Source: an uncultured Alphaproteobacteria bacterium (lineage in GTDB: Bacteria; Pseudomonadota; Alphaproteobacteria; GCA-2731375). Taken from it: a DNA stretch of 64,000 nucleotides. Shown in pieces: positions 8,311 to 15,808 of the stretch. The translations under genes and the position numbers were made by a program. The stretch is taken from NCBI GenBank assembly GCA_951812805.1, contig CATOSZ010000003.1, positions 822,557-886,556 of the forward strand, in the 5' to 3' direction. Position 1 is the stretch's first letter. Every line of letters begins with the position of its first letter. Below the pieces are notes generated by a model. The model had not been told where the DNA came from. It was given only the letters and a program-made list of their open reading frames with translations, and made no database searches.

Positions 8311-8684
8311 GCCGAGCCGTCCTGATAAGCGGCCCACGCCGCGTCACGCTCGGCCGCCGTCACATTACCCAGCCCCGGCGCCGCATTAAGCGCCCGCACC
8401 TCGGGCTTGCCGGACGTCGTCCAGTGATCCTCGCGCCCAGGCTCGAGGGCCGAGATAGCGGCGAAGAGGGCCGCCGTGCGGTCATCCCCCTCGCCGTCGG
8501 CCGTGCGGGCGTCGGTGGCGTCGGTGGCCTCGGGGAGGCTGGCGGTGGGCAGCGCCTCGATAACGCCGGCCGCCAGCAGCGGCTCGGCGGCAGTCGCGTC
8601 GAGATCGACCACCTCGCCCGGCGCGTACTCTCGCTGGTCGTGGTCGAGCGGGCTCGACACCCGGTAGGCGGCGCGACGCATCAC
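8307..8684 (-). CDS. Mu gp35/HI1506-like protein
   Basis: 125 residues. The N-terminus (YRVSSPLDHDQREYAPGEVVDLDATAAEPLLAAGVIE over residues 7-44) matches the small domain found in HI1506-type proteins, and the C-terminus (GREDHWTTSGKPEVRALNAAPGLGNVTAAERDAAW) matches the FluMu gp35 tail motif. The middle is an acidic Asp/Thr linker. It is coupled to the capsid gene by ATGA and is probably a minor head protein. Confidence 0.82.
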   Translation of the reverse strand: MMRRAAYRVSSPLDHDQREYAPGEVVDLDATAAEPLLAAGVIEALPTASLPEATDATDARTADGEGDDRTAALFAAISALEPGREDHWTTSGKPEVRALNAAPGLGNVTAAERDAAWAAYQDGSA

Positions 8685-9616
8685 GCCACCGCCGCGTCGA
8701 ACAGATAACCGGCCCGGCTGGCGATAATCCGTTCATCCACGCTCTCGCCGACGATCAGCCCCGTGCCGCCGCGCAGACCACCGAGCTTGTCCTCGTGGCC
8801 GACCCGCGTCACCCGGTCGCCATACTGCGCCGTCACCCCGAAGGTCGGCGGCCCGGCGAGGCCGGCGTTCGGGCTGTCGTGGAACATCAGCGCCTTCTTG
8901 CCCCAGAGCCGCGCCAGCGTCGGCGGCTGGCCCGGCTTGCTCGACGTCGCCCACGCGAGGCCGACGCGCACCTCCAGCTGCAGGATGTCGCCCACCTGCG
9001 CCGGCGTCGCCACGCCCGCGTCGCCCGACGAACGGTTCACCGCCTTCAGCACCCTCGGGTGCGTCGAGACCTTGCGCCAGACGTCCGGGCCGAACAGCAG
9101 CTTCGTCGGCATCATCAGCATCGAATACTTCGCGTCCTCGATCGCGCGGATCGGGTCCGCGTTCGCGTGACTCCACTGCGAATCGCCCGACAGCGTCACC
9201 TTATTCGTGTCGCCGAACTTACTGGAGTCGAAGGCCAGGCCCGCGACGCGCTGCTCGCGGTCGAGCGCGATCAGATCCGAGAGCAGCATCACCGATCGGT
9301 CCACCGGATCGGCGCCGCGCGGCGCGTTCCGGATGTCGTCGTGGGGCACTATGTCGGCGAGCGCGTAGTCGACACAGGACGAGGTCTGCTCGCTGGCCGT
9401 GAAATGCACCATGTTCGGCGCGCTGCGCCGGCCGATCCGCGTCTCCGGAATCGTGAAACTCTCGGCTAGCGGATATTCCATGTACTTGTAGGTCTGCAGA
9501 TTAACCGGTACCCGCGGGAATACCCAGTCGGCCAGATACTGCGCGTTCCGGTAGGCGACGGCGATCTCCGTCCGCGCCTCGTCGACCGGATAGGTCGAGG
9601 TCGATGAATTAGCCAT
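8681..9616 (-). CDS. major capsid protein (phage E/Mu T type)
   Basis: 311 residues. Contains hallmarks of this capsid family: YRNAQYLADWVFPRVPVNLQ near the N-terminus, the loop YPLAESFTIPETRIGRRSAPN, DYALADIVPHDDI, LDREQRVAGLAFDSSKF and the C-terminal WGKKALMFHDSPN with ATSSKPGQPPTL. It forms the icosahedral shell. A good Shine-Dalgarno (AAGGAGG on the minus strand, 9621-9627) precedes the ATG. Upstream is the decoration-like protein, as usual. Confidence 0.92.
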   Translation of the reverse strand: MANSSTSTYPVDEARTEIAVAYRNAQYLADWVFPRVPVNLQTYKYMEYPLAESFTIPETRIGRRSAPNMVHFTASEQTSSCVDYALADIVPHDDIRNAPRGADPVDRSVMLLSDLIALDREQRVAGLAFDSSKFGDTNKVTLSGDSQWSHANADPIRAIEDAKYSMLMMPTKLLFGPDVWRKVSTHPRVLKAVNRSSGDAGVATPAQVGDILQLEVRVGLAWATSSKPGQPPTLARLWGKKALMFHDSPNAGLAGPPTFGVTAQYGDRVTRVGHEDKLGGLRGGTGLIVGESVDERIIASRAGYLFDAAVA

Positions 9617-9628
9617 CTCACGGCCTCC

Positions 9629-10204
9629 TTAAACCCGCTGCGGCGCCAGCAGCACCGGGACGATGTCGCCGTCCGCCGTCGCCGCCGCTAATGCGATGCC
9701 GACCGCTTTCGCGGGCCTCCGCCACGAAACCAGCAGCTTCTTCCCCGTCGTCGATGTGGTGCAGGTAATCGTCCCAGCCTCCTTAATACTCGCATCGGCC
9801 GTGCGGCTCACGACCGCCGTCGCGTCCGCCGCGAGTTCGATAACGGCCGCGATCTCATCACCGGCGGCGATACCGGCCACCGCGATATCCGCGTTCGCGC
9901 CAGCGCCGTCGAGCACCGCCGTATGCGAGGATGCCGTCGCCGCGACCGCGCGTCCGTCGGAGTCACTCGCCAGCGGCGCGCCCCGCTCGACGGCGCCTCC
10001 GGCCTCGATATTCACGACGCCCACCAGGTGCACATCGACGCGCGCGCCGTTCACGGCCCCGAGTTCGCCCGAAACCCCGATCGGGGTTTCGGTCCCCGCA
10101 CCGGCCTGTGCCACGGCCCCGTCGGCCGCGCCGGCCCGGACGATCCGCCGCGCCGCGATGGCACCGCCAGCGGTGAAGTTCAGCGTCAAGGTCGGCCTAT
10201 GCAT
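9629..10204 (-). CDS. capsid decoration/DUF2190-like protein
   Basis: 191 residues. ATG at 10204 lies 8 bases inside the end of the protease gene. The sequence is Ala/Gly/Val rich with alternating strands (GGAIAARRIVRAGAADGAVAQAG; GVVNIEAGGAVERGAPLASDSDGRAVAA; AGDEIAAVIEL), the pattern of DUF2190 capsid cement proteins found between protease and major capsid in Mu-like phages. An insert (TADASIKEAGTITCTTSTTGKKLLVSWRR) near residues 145-175 is additional to the usual length of about 110-130 residues. Confidence 0.75.
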   Translation of the reverse strand: MHRPTLTLNFTAGGAIAARRIVRAGAADGAVAQAGAGTETPIGVSGELGAVNGARVDVHLVGVVNIEAGGAVERGAPLASDSDGRAVAATASSHTAVLDGAGANADIAVAGIAAGDEIAAVIELAADATAVVSRTADASIKEAGTITCTTSTTGKKLLVSWRRPAKAVGIALAAATADGDIVPVLLAPQRV

Positions 10205-11393
10205 CGCTCTCGCCCTCCGCCGCGCGCCGCTGGCGCACCGCCTGTGCGATGTTGGTCTCACCCGTCTCGTCGGCCGCCAGAAGCGCCCGCGAGCGCCGCG
10301 CCTTGGCCTGGAGGTCGCCGCCGCCGATCGGCGCCGTGTCGTCGCCCGCCACCTCGTCGTAGCGTATGCGTGCCGGCACCGCCGCCATAAAACGCTCGAG
10401 AACCGCCCCCGGCGCCGTCTCGACGGCGGCCCCGTCCGGCCCGGCGAGCCGGATCGTCCGGTCCGCCGGTAGGCTCGCCAGCAGTGCCGCCAGGCCCGCC
10501 CGTTCCGCCGGCAGCACCCGGCCGGCCTGGACGTGGCCCTCCAGCGCCGCCTCCGCCGTCGCCAGGCGGCGGGCCGCCTCGGTCGCCGCCCGCTCGGCTT
10601 CGATCCGCTCGCGCTCGGCGGCGAGTTCCGCGCGCTCCGCTTCCAGCGCCTCGCGTTCCGCGGCCAGCGCCGCGCTATCGGCTCCAGGAGAGCCCGTCTC
10701 GGTGGTGATGGCCTCGGGCACGGCGCCCTCCTTTTTGGGTTGGTTGTCCTTGCTGGGTGCCGCGAGCGCGCGGGCGCCTTGTGTCTCGTCGGCCGCCGCG
10801 TCGCGGATGGCCTCGATATCCCAGTCCGGGATCAGGTTGTCGGCTTTCTCCACCCCGTCTTTTTCGATGATCCAGTCGCGTAAACTCCGCAGCGTCCGCG
10901 CCACCGCCCGCCAGCCCCATCGCTCTGTATCGGAGGTGGCGAGGTCGGCGGCCGCGAACGCGATCACCTGCGCCGCGGCGCTCGAGAACCGGGTTGGCGC
11001 CAGGCCCGGCACCGCCGGTGCCGCGCCGCCCAGAAAACCGATATGGCGCAACACGTCCCCATCGAACGCGATCGAGCGATTGGTGTAACGCTGGGCCTCG
11101 ACGGCGGCGCGGAAGGCATCGTCGATATCCGAAAACCGCGCTTGCAACCGATCGCCCACACGGCGCAGGGACGACACCCAGCCATAGGCCGGCGCGTCCG
11201 TCTCGGGATGGCCCACCACCACCGGCGCGGGGTCGGCCGCGGCGTAAACCGCAACGAGGCGGTCGAGCAGCGCCGCGTCGACCGCGACGTCCCGGCCGCT
11301 CATGTCTTGATATTCCCCCGTCCGGCAGACGTCGACCCAGCCGTCGAGCGCGCTCAAGGAGGCGGGGGGTTGGCTCGTGTTCTCATCTTCCAT
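10197..11393 (-). CDS. phage protease/scaffold (Mu gpI-like)
   Basis: 398 residues starting MEDENTSQPPASLSALDGW. N-terminal half resembles Mu gpI: GRDVAVDAALLDRLVAVY, VVVGHPETDAPAYGWVSSLRR, FRAAVEAQRYTNRSIAF and GFLGGAAPAVPGL. The C-terminal half has a long Glu/Ala/Arg coil (residues about 235-290) like a scaffold domain, in line with the Mu I/Z arrangement in which the C-terminal part acts as scaffold. No strong ribosome site is visible before ATG 11393; the frame extends upstream through the palindrome but that part is unlikely to be coding. First gene of the leftward late block. Confidence 0.88.
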   Translation of the reverse strand: MEDENTSQPPASLSALDGWVDVCRTGEYQDMSGRDVAVDAALLDRLVAVYAAADPAPVVVGHPETDAPAYGWVSSLRRVGDRLQARFSDIDDAFRAAVEAQRYTNRSIAFDGDVLRHIGFLGGAAPAVPGLAPTRFSSAAAQVIAFAAADLATSDTERWGWRAVARTLRSLRDWIIEKDGVEKADNLIPDWDIEAIRDAAADETQGARALAAPSKDNQPKKEGAVPEAITTETGSPGADSAALAAEREALEAERAELAAERERIEAERAATEAARRLATAEAALEGHVQAGRVLPAERAGLAALLASLPADRTIRLAGPDGAAVETAPGAVLERFMAAVPARIRYDEVAGDDTAPIGGGDLQAKARRSRALLAADETGETNIAQAVRQRRAAEGESDA

Positions 11394-11427
11394 GGCCCGG
11401 ACCATGGCACACCCGGAAACCCCTGTG

Positions 11428-11447
11428 CAGCGGACCATGGTCCGCTG
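11428..11447. promoter_or_regulatory. palindrome copy 1, candidate late activator site
   Basis: A perfect 20-bp palindrome, CAGCGGACCATGGTCCGCTG, lies 34 bases upstream of the protease gene on its minus-strand side and about 68 bases upstream of the small + strand gene at 11,515. A degenerate half copy (CGGACCATGG) occurs at 11,399-11,408. The 16-bp core is identical to two other sites in the prophage. It may serve one or both divergent transcripts. Confidence 0.7.
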
Positions 11448-11514
11448 TAACCCAAGCCCGGAATGTGATGGGATCGCCGCGATCCACGACCCCCGGCAAC
11501 CCATGGAGACCGAC

Positions 11515-11649
11515 ATGTGCGAGCAACGCCAACCCACCAAGGGAAAGATCGACACCCTGATCCAAGCCCTCGACAGGCTCTCGGATCGGATGGACGCCCT
11601 GGTTAAAGCCGCCGAGGATCAGCGCGAAGGCGCTGGCCGGAAGGAGTAG
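11515..11649 (+). CDS. small hypothetical phage protein (44 aa)
   Basis: MCEQRQPTKGKIDTLIQAL... is a charged amphipathic helix (DTLIQALDRLSDRMDALVKAAEDQ) compatible with a coiled coil. GGAG at 11,505-11,508 is 6 bases upstream of the ATG. It lies just right of palindrome copy 1 and just before the small Cys protein, so these two form a short rightward unit. Function unknown. Confidence 0.5.
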   Translation: MCEQRQPTKGKIDTLIQALDRLSDRMDALVKAAEDQREGAGRKE

Positions 11650-11652
11650 ACG

Positions 11653-11811
11653 GTGTTTAGGAAAGCAATCGCCTCAATCGTCAGAGTGATCCGCGCGATC
11701 CTTCGCCGTCCTTGCCCGCACGATAACGCCGTGCGCCATCGCGATGGCGGGTGGATGGTTTGTGGGGACTGCGGACACGCCGAGATCAAGGCGATCGGCG
11801 CCGGCGCCTGA
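11653..11811 (+). CDS. small zinc-knuckle-like protein (52 aa)
   Basis: A GTG start at 11,653 follows AAGGAG (11,641-11,646) by 6 bases. The product begins VFRKAIASIVRVIRAILRR (basic amphipathic helix) and then has CPHDNAVRHRDGGWMVCGDCGH, a possible Cx1H...CxxCxH zinc site. In size and zinc-site placement it recalls small phage proteins such as Mu Com, but there is no mom-type modification gene next to it and sequence similarity is not evident. Second gene of the short unit after palindrome copy 1. Confidence 0.55.
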   Translation: MFRKAIASIVRVIRAILRRPCPHDNAVRHRDGGWMVCGDCGHAEIKAIGAGA

Positions 11812-11828
11812 AGCAAGCCCTCTCCACG

Positions 11829-11844
11829 GCGGACCATGGTCCGC
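11829..11844. promoter_or_regulatory. palindrome copy 2, candidate late activator site
   Basis: GCGGACCATGGTCCGC, perfect 16-bp palindrome, followed by TGCAAATAG. It lies 60 bases upstream of the + strand gene at 11,905. A weak -10-like GAATAG at 11,870-11,875 is about 33 bases from the palindrome centre, similar to the spacing at copy 3. Confidence 0.65.
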
Positions 11845-11904
11845 TGCAAATAGAGATTGAAACATGGTGGAATAGGTCCATCCTCAGCCAAGGACCAGAT
11901 TTCC

Positions 11905-12132
11905 ATGGACGAAAAAACGCTCCGCCACGCGCTCCGCGACATCGGCCTCGCTCTCAACGCCAGCCATAACACCGTGGCCACCGACCGCCCCGACGCCGAG
12001 CCCGACGAGATGAGCTGGCGCATCGATCACAGTCAGGAAATCGCGTTGGTGTGCGAACTGGAGCGCATGTTGTTGCCTAGCACTGATAGCGTCCCCGTAT
12101 ATACAGATCGTAGTACTGGCCCTTCGAGCTAG
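11905..12132 (+). CDS. hypothetical small protein (75 aa)
   Basis: MDEKTLRHALRDIGLALNASHN opens a helical protein with an acidic middle (DRPDAEPDEMSWRIDHSQEIALVCELERMLL). AAGGA 10 bases before the ATG is a possible ribosome site. It is the only gene directly downstream of palindrome copy 2 and converges on the metallopeptidase gene. Bases 12,133-12,183 after it hold no gene. No family recognised. Confidence 0.45.
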   Translation: MDEKTLRHALRDIGLALNASHNTVATDRPDAEPDEMSWRIDHSQEIALVCELERMLLPSTDSVPVYTDRSTGPSS

Positions 12133-12183
12133 CCGACAACAAACCCTCGAAAATACGGGCCGGCATACGGCAGAACGTACATG

Positions 12184-13383
12184 TTACGATCTTCGTTTGT
12201 TGAACGGGATTACTTGAGCGCCGGAGGCATGTGTAGAGTCAGTGCCTTTCAGGGATGGAAAGTCCACCACATCCGCTTCGCTGGCGCCAATGAAGCCGCG
12301 AGGCAAGCCGCATAGGGACTCTACGTCAGAACCATACAGGCGAAAGTCACTGAGTAAATCACCCTTCGTTCGCACGCCTTCGTCGAGCAGCAGGCGGACG
12401 GACCGCGCCAGAAGGCACGGCTCCTCCGAGGCCAGCACATCGTCAAGCGGCTCACTCTTGCGCCACCCGCGCGCGCTGTAGTGCTTCCAAAGGCGGCGCT
12501 CATATTCTCCGCTTGTTATCCCGAGATTGGAGCAGCGCATCATCATTGCACCCACCGACACCTTCCAGCGCTCCTTGAGGGCCGCAAAGGCATTGAGCGA
12601 CGGCGACCAGATCTCCGAAGCGAAGCTCTCGGCTGGCATCAGGAATGCTCCAGCAAAATAGAAGGCCTGCCGCTCGATTTCCTTGAAGTCGCTTGTGCTG
12701 TTCAGTGTCCGAGCGCTTAGGTGGCGATGAAGAACCAGGTGTCCGAGTTCGTGCGCCGCATCCATTCGGGAGCGAACGCATGTCGCTTTATCGCAGGCGA
12801 TCAACGTGTAGGGACGACCGTCAGCCGTCGACCAATTGGATACGCCGTCCATCTTCGTTGTACCAACCTCTTCTTTAACCACGACGGTGCCCGCGTTCTC
12901 CAGAACGCGGATCACATCCGAGATCGGCCCTTTCCCGAGACCCCACAGAGTCCGGCACTCGTTAGCGATGCACTCGATGTCGTCATCGTGGACTTCCCGG
13001 TGGTCTTCGGTATCAAGCTTCGGAATATTGGGCTCGGGCAAGTCGACCCACTCCTGAAGGGTAAGCGAGATATCCTGGGCCCAGCGGAGCCGAGCCTGGC
13101 TCCGCTTCCGCACGCTTTGAGTCGTGCTCGCCATCGAACGGAAGAACATCGGGGTCGGACCATGATCCGGTTGATGCCGAAGAAAGAAGGCAATCGGAAG
13201 GTTCGTCGCCTTCGCCAGTGCCTCAAGAGCGTCTGGCTCCGGAGACTGGTCCCCAGCTTCCCAGCGGGAAATGCTCGAACTGGTCCTGTTGATCAGATCG
13301 GCGAGGGCAACTTGCGTGAGTTCTCTGGAGTTTCTCGCCTCTACCAGCCGCTCCGCTTGAAACCCCGGCGTCCCATTGCGCAT
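12184..13383 (-). CDS. XRE-family regulator fused to ImmA/IrrE metallopeptidase
   Basis: 399 residues. Residues about 8-65 are a helix-turn-helix (LVEARNSRELTQVALADLINRTSSSISRWEAGDQSPEP). Residues about 140-260 form the ImmA/IrrE (COG2856) domain with the zinc motif HELGH at 211-215 and downstream Glu/ExxAFYFAGAFLMP typical of the third ligand helix. Proteins of this type cut phage or stress repressors and many act as metalloprotease antitoxin or defence components. The C-terminal 140 residues are of unknown fold. Starts 9 bases after the partner gene. The pair is lower in GC than the phage structural genes, suggesting acquisition as a cargo unit. Confidence 0.88.
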   Translation of the reverse strand: MRNGTPGFQAERLVEARNSRELTQVALADLINRTSSSISRWEAGDQSPEPDALEALAKATNLPIAFFLRHQPDHGPTPMFFRSMASTTQSVRKRSQARLRWAQDISLTLQEWVDLPEPNIPKLDTEDHREVHDDDIECIANECRTLWGLGKGPISDVIRVLENAGTVVVKEEVGTTKMDGVSNWSTADGRPYTLIACDKATCVRSRMDAAHELGHLVLHRHLSARTLNSTSDFKEIERQAFYFAGAFLMPAESFASEIWSPSLNAFAALKERWKVSVGAMMMRCSNLGITSGEYERRLWKHYSARGWRKSEPLDDVLASEEPCLLARSVRLLLDEGVRTKGDLLSDFRLYGSDVESLCGLPRGFIGASEADVVDFPSLKGTDSTHASGAQVIPFNKRRS

Positions 13384-13392
13384 TGTTGTCTC

Positions 13393-14070
13393 CTATGCGT
13401 CCCCCTCAAGGGGGCTGGTTGTCGAGGCCCGGCGCTTGAGCTTTGGCACTGCGTTGTCCTTGACCTCGACCGGAGCTTCCATCAATGACCGCGCCGCTGT
13501 CTCAAGATCGTGGTAACGACCGATTAGGGCGGTTAGCGACTCCAACTGCACCCAGTCGGACATGTCTGTGCGTGGGATACCGAGACCCACGAACGCAGGA
13601 ACGCTTGGGTCACCGCCCCGACCATACGCCGTCGAAACCAGCATTCCGCATAGTCCGTCAGCGGGCGGCTCCTCAACCTTGATGAGCAAGTCGAGTTGCA
13701 CCGGGCTGAGCCAGGCGTTCAGGGCTGACTTTTCTTTTCGGAACCGGGTAGCGCGCGGCGGGCCGCAATGCGTCTGGATGTTGCAGCGGATCAAACAGAC
13801 GCCTTCGCTATTCACGAGGCTGTAGCGACCGCCAGGCGGCTTCGTATGGCAGGGAAGCGGCGCAAGCCCTGCATCCTGCGCGGCGATTCGGAAACCCTCT
13901 TCCGCGTAGGCGTGCCTGAGTTGCCCAAGCATGTTGCGCCGCTCCGGCTCCGCTATGCTCTGTTCCGTCAGACGCGCCGCCTTCATGAAGGCGGCGTCGA
14001 ACTGTTCGAGCACGCCTTGAAAAAACGACACTGGGATGGTGCGGACAATGCGGTCAATTGAAGCAGACAT
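13393..14070 (-). CDS. unknown partner of the ImmA/IrrE protein (225 aa)
   Basis: MSASIDRIVRTIPVSFFQGVLEQFDAAFMKAARLTE... is a soluble protein with no recognised domain. Visible features are an LRHAYAEEGFRIAAQDAG helix, three Cys between residues 70 and 105 (CHTKPPGGRYSLVNSEG, CLIRCNIQTHCGPPRATRFRK) and a C-terminal VPAFVGLGIPRTDMSDWVQLESL segment. Transcribed first, 9 bases before the HTH-metallopeptidase. Its own upstream region carries a repeated TTGCGTTA element. The gene pair is not part of Mu core functions; it is probably a toxin-antitoxin-like or defence cargo, which is an inference from architecture only. Confidence 0.7.
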   Translation of the reverse strand: MSASIDRIVRTIPVSFFQGVLEQFDAAFMKAARLTEQSIAEPERRNMLGQLRHAYAEEGFRIAAQDAGLAPLPCHTKPPGGRYSLVNSEGVCLIRCNIQTHCGPPRATRFRKEKSALNAWLSPVQLDLLIKVEEPPADGLCGMLVSTAYGRGGDPSVPAFVGLGIPRTDMSDWVQLESLTALIGRYHDLETAARSLMEAPVEVKDNAVPKLKRRASTTSPLEGDA

Positions 14071-14089
14071 GGGCTCTCCGATGGTCGAA

Positions 14090-14127
14090 TTGCGTTAAAG
14101 CGGATGTAGCATGTAAATTTTGCGTTA
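14090..14127. promoter_or_regulatory. direct repeat TTGCGTTA x2, candidate operator of cargo pair
   Basis: TTGCGTTA occurs at 14,090-14,097 and 14,120-14,127, exactly 30 bases apart (three helical turns), 20-58 bases upstream of the 13,393-14,070 gene. On the coding strand they read TAACGCAA. The XRE domain of the downstream protein is a natural candidate ligand. The rest of 14,071-14,205 shows nothing else recognisable. Confidence 0.45.
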
Positions 14128-14205
14128 TCAAGGGCGGCAATATCATCGCCCCATAATCACCAACAACCACTGTCGCTTGTCAGCTCCCATCGCCCTGTCC
14201 CTCAA

Positions 14206-15048
14206 TCACAGACTGGCCCCCATCCAGCGAACTTCGCCAAGGGTCTCCGCGTCGTCGGGCCAAGGAAGCGATTCAAGGGCGGGATTGTCGCTGGCCAGAA
14301 GCCACGCGCCCCCGTCGTCCTTGTGCGCCCGCTTGACCACCATCCCCTCCCACGTCGTCACGACGAAAATGCGATCGGCTCTCCGCCGCCGCCTTGTCTT
14401 GTCCACCAGGACAGAACAGCCATCCGGCAAGGTCGGTTCCATCGACTCGCCCTTGACGCCAATCACCAGGCACTGCGTCGGATCGATAGCGCGTTTGTCC
14501 AGCCAGTCTCGGCGGAACCAGGCCTGGCCGTCAGGTGGGGCGTCCTCTATGAACGCACCGCCACCGGCCGCCGCGGCGATCTGAAAGACGCCGACGGGGC
14601 GGGAGCTCGGAGGGTTGACGTCGTCGTTTGCCGGAGGAGCGAGCGCTGAAGGGTCGGCGAGGGCGGACGGTCGTGACGGGCGAATGATCCCTCGCCGTTC
14701 TTCGAGTATAGGCCATAGGTCCTCAGGAATCGGATCGCCGCCAGCGTCCGCCGTAAGGCGCGCCAGTCCTTGTGCTGAGGCTTCCAACCCCCGTAAGTGA
14801 GACGGTGGGACAGCGCCAGCCTCGCGAGCCTTGTTGATAGGGTCGACTGCCTCACGTGGCGGGCCGATATAGAACTCCAAGCCAAGAGCGCGGCAGATAT
14901 CGACGGTCCTTGAGAGTCTGGGGTCATGACCGGTTAGCACGCTACGGATTGCATCTCGCGGCAGCCCCGCAGCCGTCGCCGCGCCAGCAAGCGACCGCCC
15001 CTTGGTGGCGTCAAGCAACGCTTCACGAAATTTCTCCACAGCCTTCAT
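14206..15048 (-). CDS. prophage repressor, LexA/CI-type S24 peptidase
   Basis: 280 residues from ATG 15,048. Residues 1-65 are a DNA-binding domain (SLAGAATAAGLPRDAIRSVL as turn-helix). Residues 150-280 are the S24 peptidase fold: self-cleavage site Ala161-Gly162 (AAAAGGGAF), catalytic Ser202 in KGESMEPTLPDG and Lys239 in GMVVKRAHK. It should keep the early operon silent and be inactivated with RecA under DNA damage. It is transcribed away from the early operon across the palindromic operator region. The frame upstream to 15,216 overlaps the operators and is unlikely to be used. Confidence 0.9.
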   Translation of the reverse strand: MKAVEKFREALLDATKGRSLAGAATAAGLPRDAIRSVLTGHDPRLSRTVDICRALGLEFYIGPPREAVDPINKAREAGAVPPSHLRGLEASAQGLARLTADAGGDPIPEDLWPILEERRGIIRPSRPSALADPSALAPPANDDVNPPSSRPVGVFQIAAAAGGGAFIEDAPPDGQAWFRRDWLDKRAIDPTQCLVIGVKGESMEPTLPDGCSVLVDKTRRRRRADRIFVVTTWEGMVVKRAHKDDGGAWLLASDNPALESLPWPDDAETLGEVRWMGASL

Positions 15049-15087
15049 AATGGCATTTATGCCACGGTCCCCGCGATGAGGAAAGGG

Positions 15088-15159
15088 TGTCGAAAATTTT
15101 CGACAATCCTCTTGTCCATCCGTCGAATTTATTCTATGTTCGTCGCATGTATTCGACGG
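15088..15159. promoter_or_regulatory. operator region between repressor and early operon
   Basis: A perfect 18-bp palindrome TGTCGAAAATTTTCGACA lies at 15,088-15,105. A second inverted repeat has arms CCGTCGAAT (15,120-15,128) and ATTCGACGG (15,151-15,159). All four arms share GTCGAA/TTCGAC. The last arm overlaps the first codons of the early gene at 15,147, so binding there could block both initiation and elongation of the early transcript. Confidence 0.75.
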
Positions 15160-15401
15160 AACAAACGCTACGCCTCTCGGACGCCTACTGTGGTGCCCGC
15201 AAAATCGCGCGGTCAACGCTTGGGCGGAAAGCCGTTGGCAGCTCGACCGTGTTCGAGCGGATTGAACACGACTTGGCGACAGTCAGGGTGATCAAACGCC
15301 TCATCGGGTACATCTCTGACCGCTGGCCCGCCGACACCCCCTGGCCTTCGGACATCCCGCGCCCCGCGCCATCATCGACCGATCCCAAGGAGGCGGCGTG
15401 A
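15147..15401 (+). CDS. early regulator candidate (Cro/Ner position), 84 aa
   Basis: MYSTEQTLRLSDAYCGARKIARSTLGRKAVGSSTVFERIEHD... is a small basic protein with a C-terminal VIKRLIGYISDRWPADTPWP tail. This pattern (short HTH-like helix pair, then a helix ending in SDxWP) is frequent in small phage and plasmid regulators of Alphaproteobacteria. First gene of the rightward early operon, divergent from the repressor, where Ner or Cro would sit. Start codon chosen at 15,147 because the earlier GTG at 15,087 lies inside the operator palindrome. Confidence 0.6.
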   Translation: MYSTEQTLRLSDAYCGARKIARSTLGRKAVGSSTVFERIEHDLATVRVIKRLIGYISDRWPADTPWPSDIPRPAPSSTDPKEAA

Positions 15402-15808
15402 TGGGTATGGTGAAGACCAAGCGCCGCTCGATGAGCGCTGCCCGCCGCCGGCGCATCTTCTCCGCCCATGACGGCGTCTGCGGCTACTGCCACGAACTCA
15501 TCGAGGACGGCGCGGCGTTCGAGATCGACCACGCGGTTCCCCTTGCCCTTGGCGGTACGGACGACGACGGCCCGAACGCCTATCCCATTCACGGCGACTG
15601 TCACCGGCTCAAGACCTTCGGCCGGAAGGGTGGGTCCCGCCTGCCTTCCGATATTTCGGCCATCGCCAAGGCGAAACGGTTGCGGGCGAAGCGCCTGGGC
15701 CTCGCCCGTCCCAAGCGCTCGTGCCTCACGGATCCCCGCTGGGTGCGCAAGGTGGACGGGACGGTGGTTCCGCGCGCGCCGGCATCCGAGCACGGGGAGG
15801 CGGCGTGA
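15401..15808 (+). CDS. HNH endonuclease
   Basis: 135 residues. AAGGAGG at 15,387-15,393 sets the start at ATG 15,401. Zinc/HNH motif: CGYCHE (residues about 26-31), then FEIDHAVPLALGGTDDDGPNAYPIHGDCHRLKT, giving the His-Asn-His metal finger with a second Cys. Basic tail (AKAKRLRAKRLGLARPKR). In phages such proteins nick or cut DNA during packaging or act as homing-like endonucleases; its early position argues against packaging. Coupled to flanking genes. Confidence 0.85.
   Translation: MGMVKTKRRSMSAARRRRIFSAHDGVCGYCHELIEDGAAFEIDHAVPLALGGTDDDGPNAYPIHGDCHRLKTFGRKGGSRLPSDISAIAKAKRLRAKRLGLARPKRSCLTDPRWVRKVDGTVVPRAPASEHGEAA

Noticed and set aside
12133-12183. Possible terminator between the converging genes at 12,132 and 12,184
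   Set aside because: No convincing stem-loop or T-run was found.
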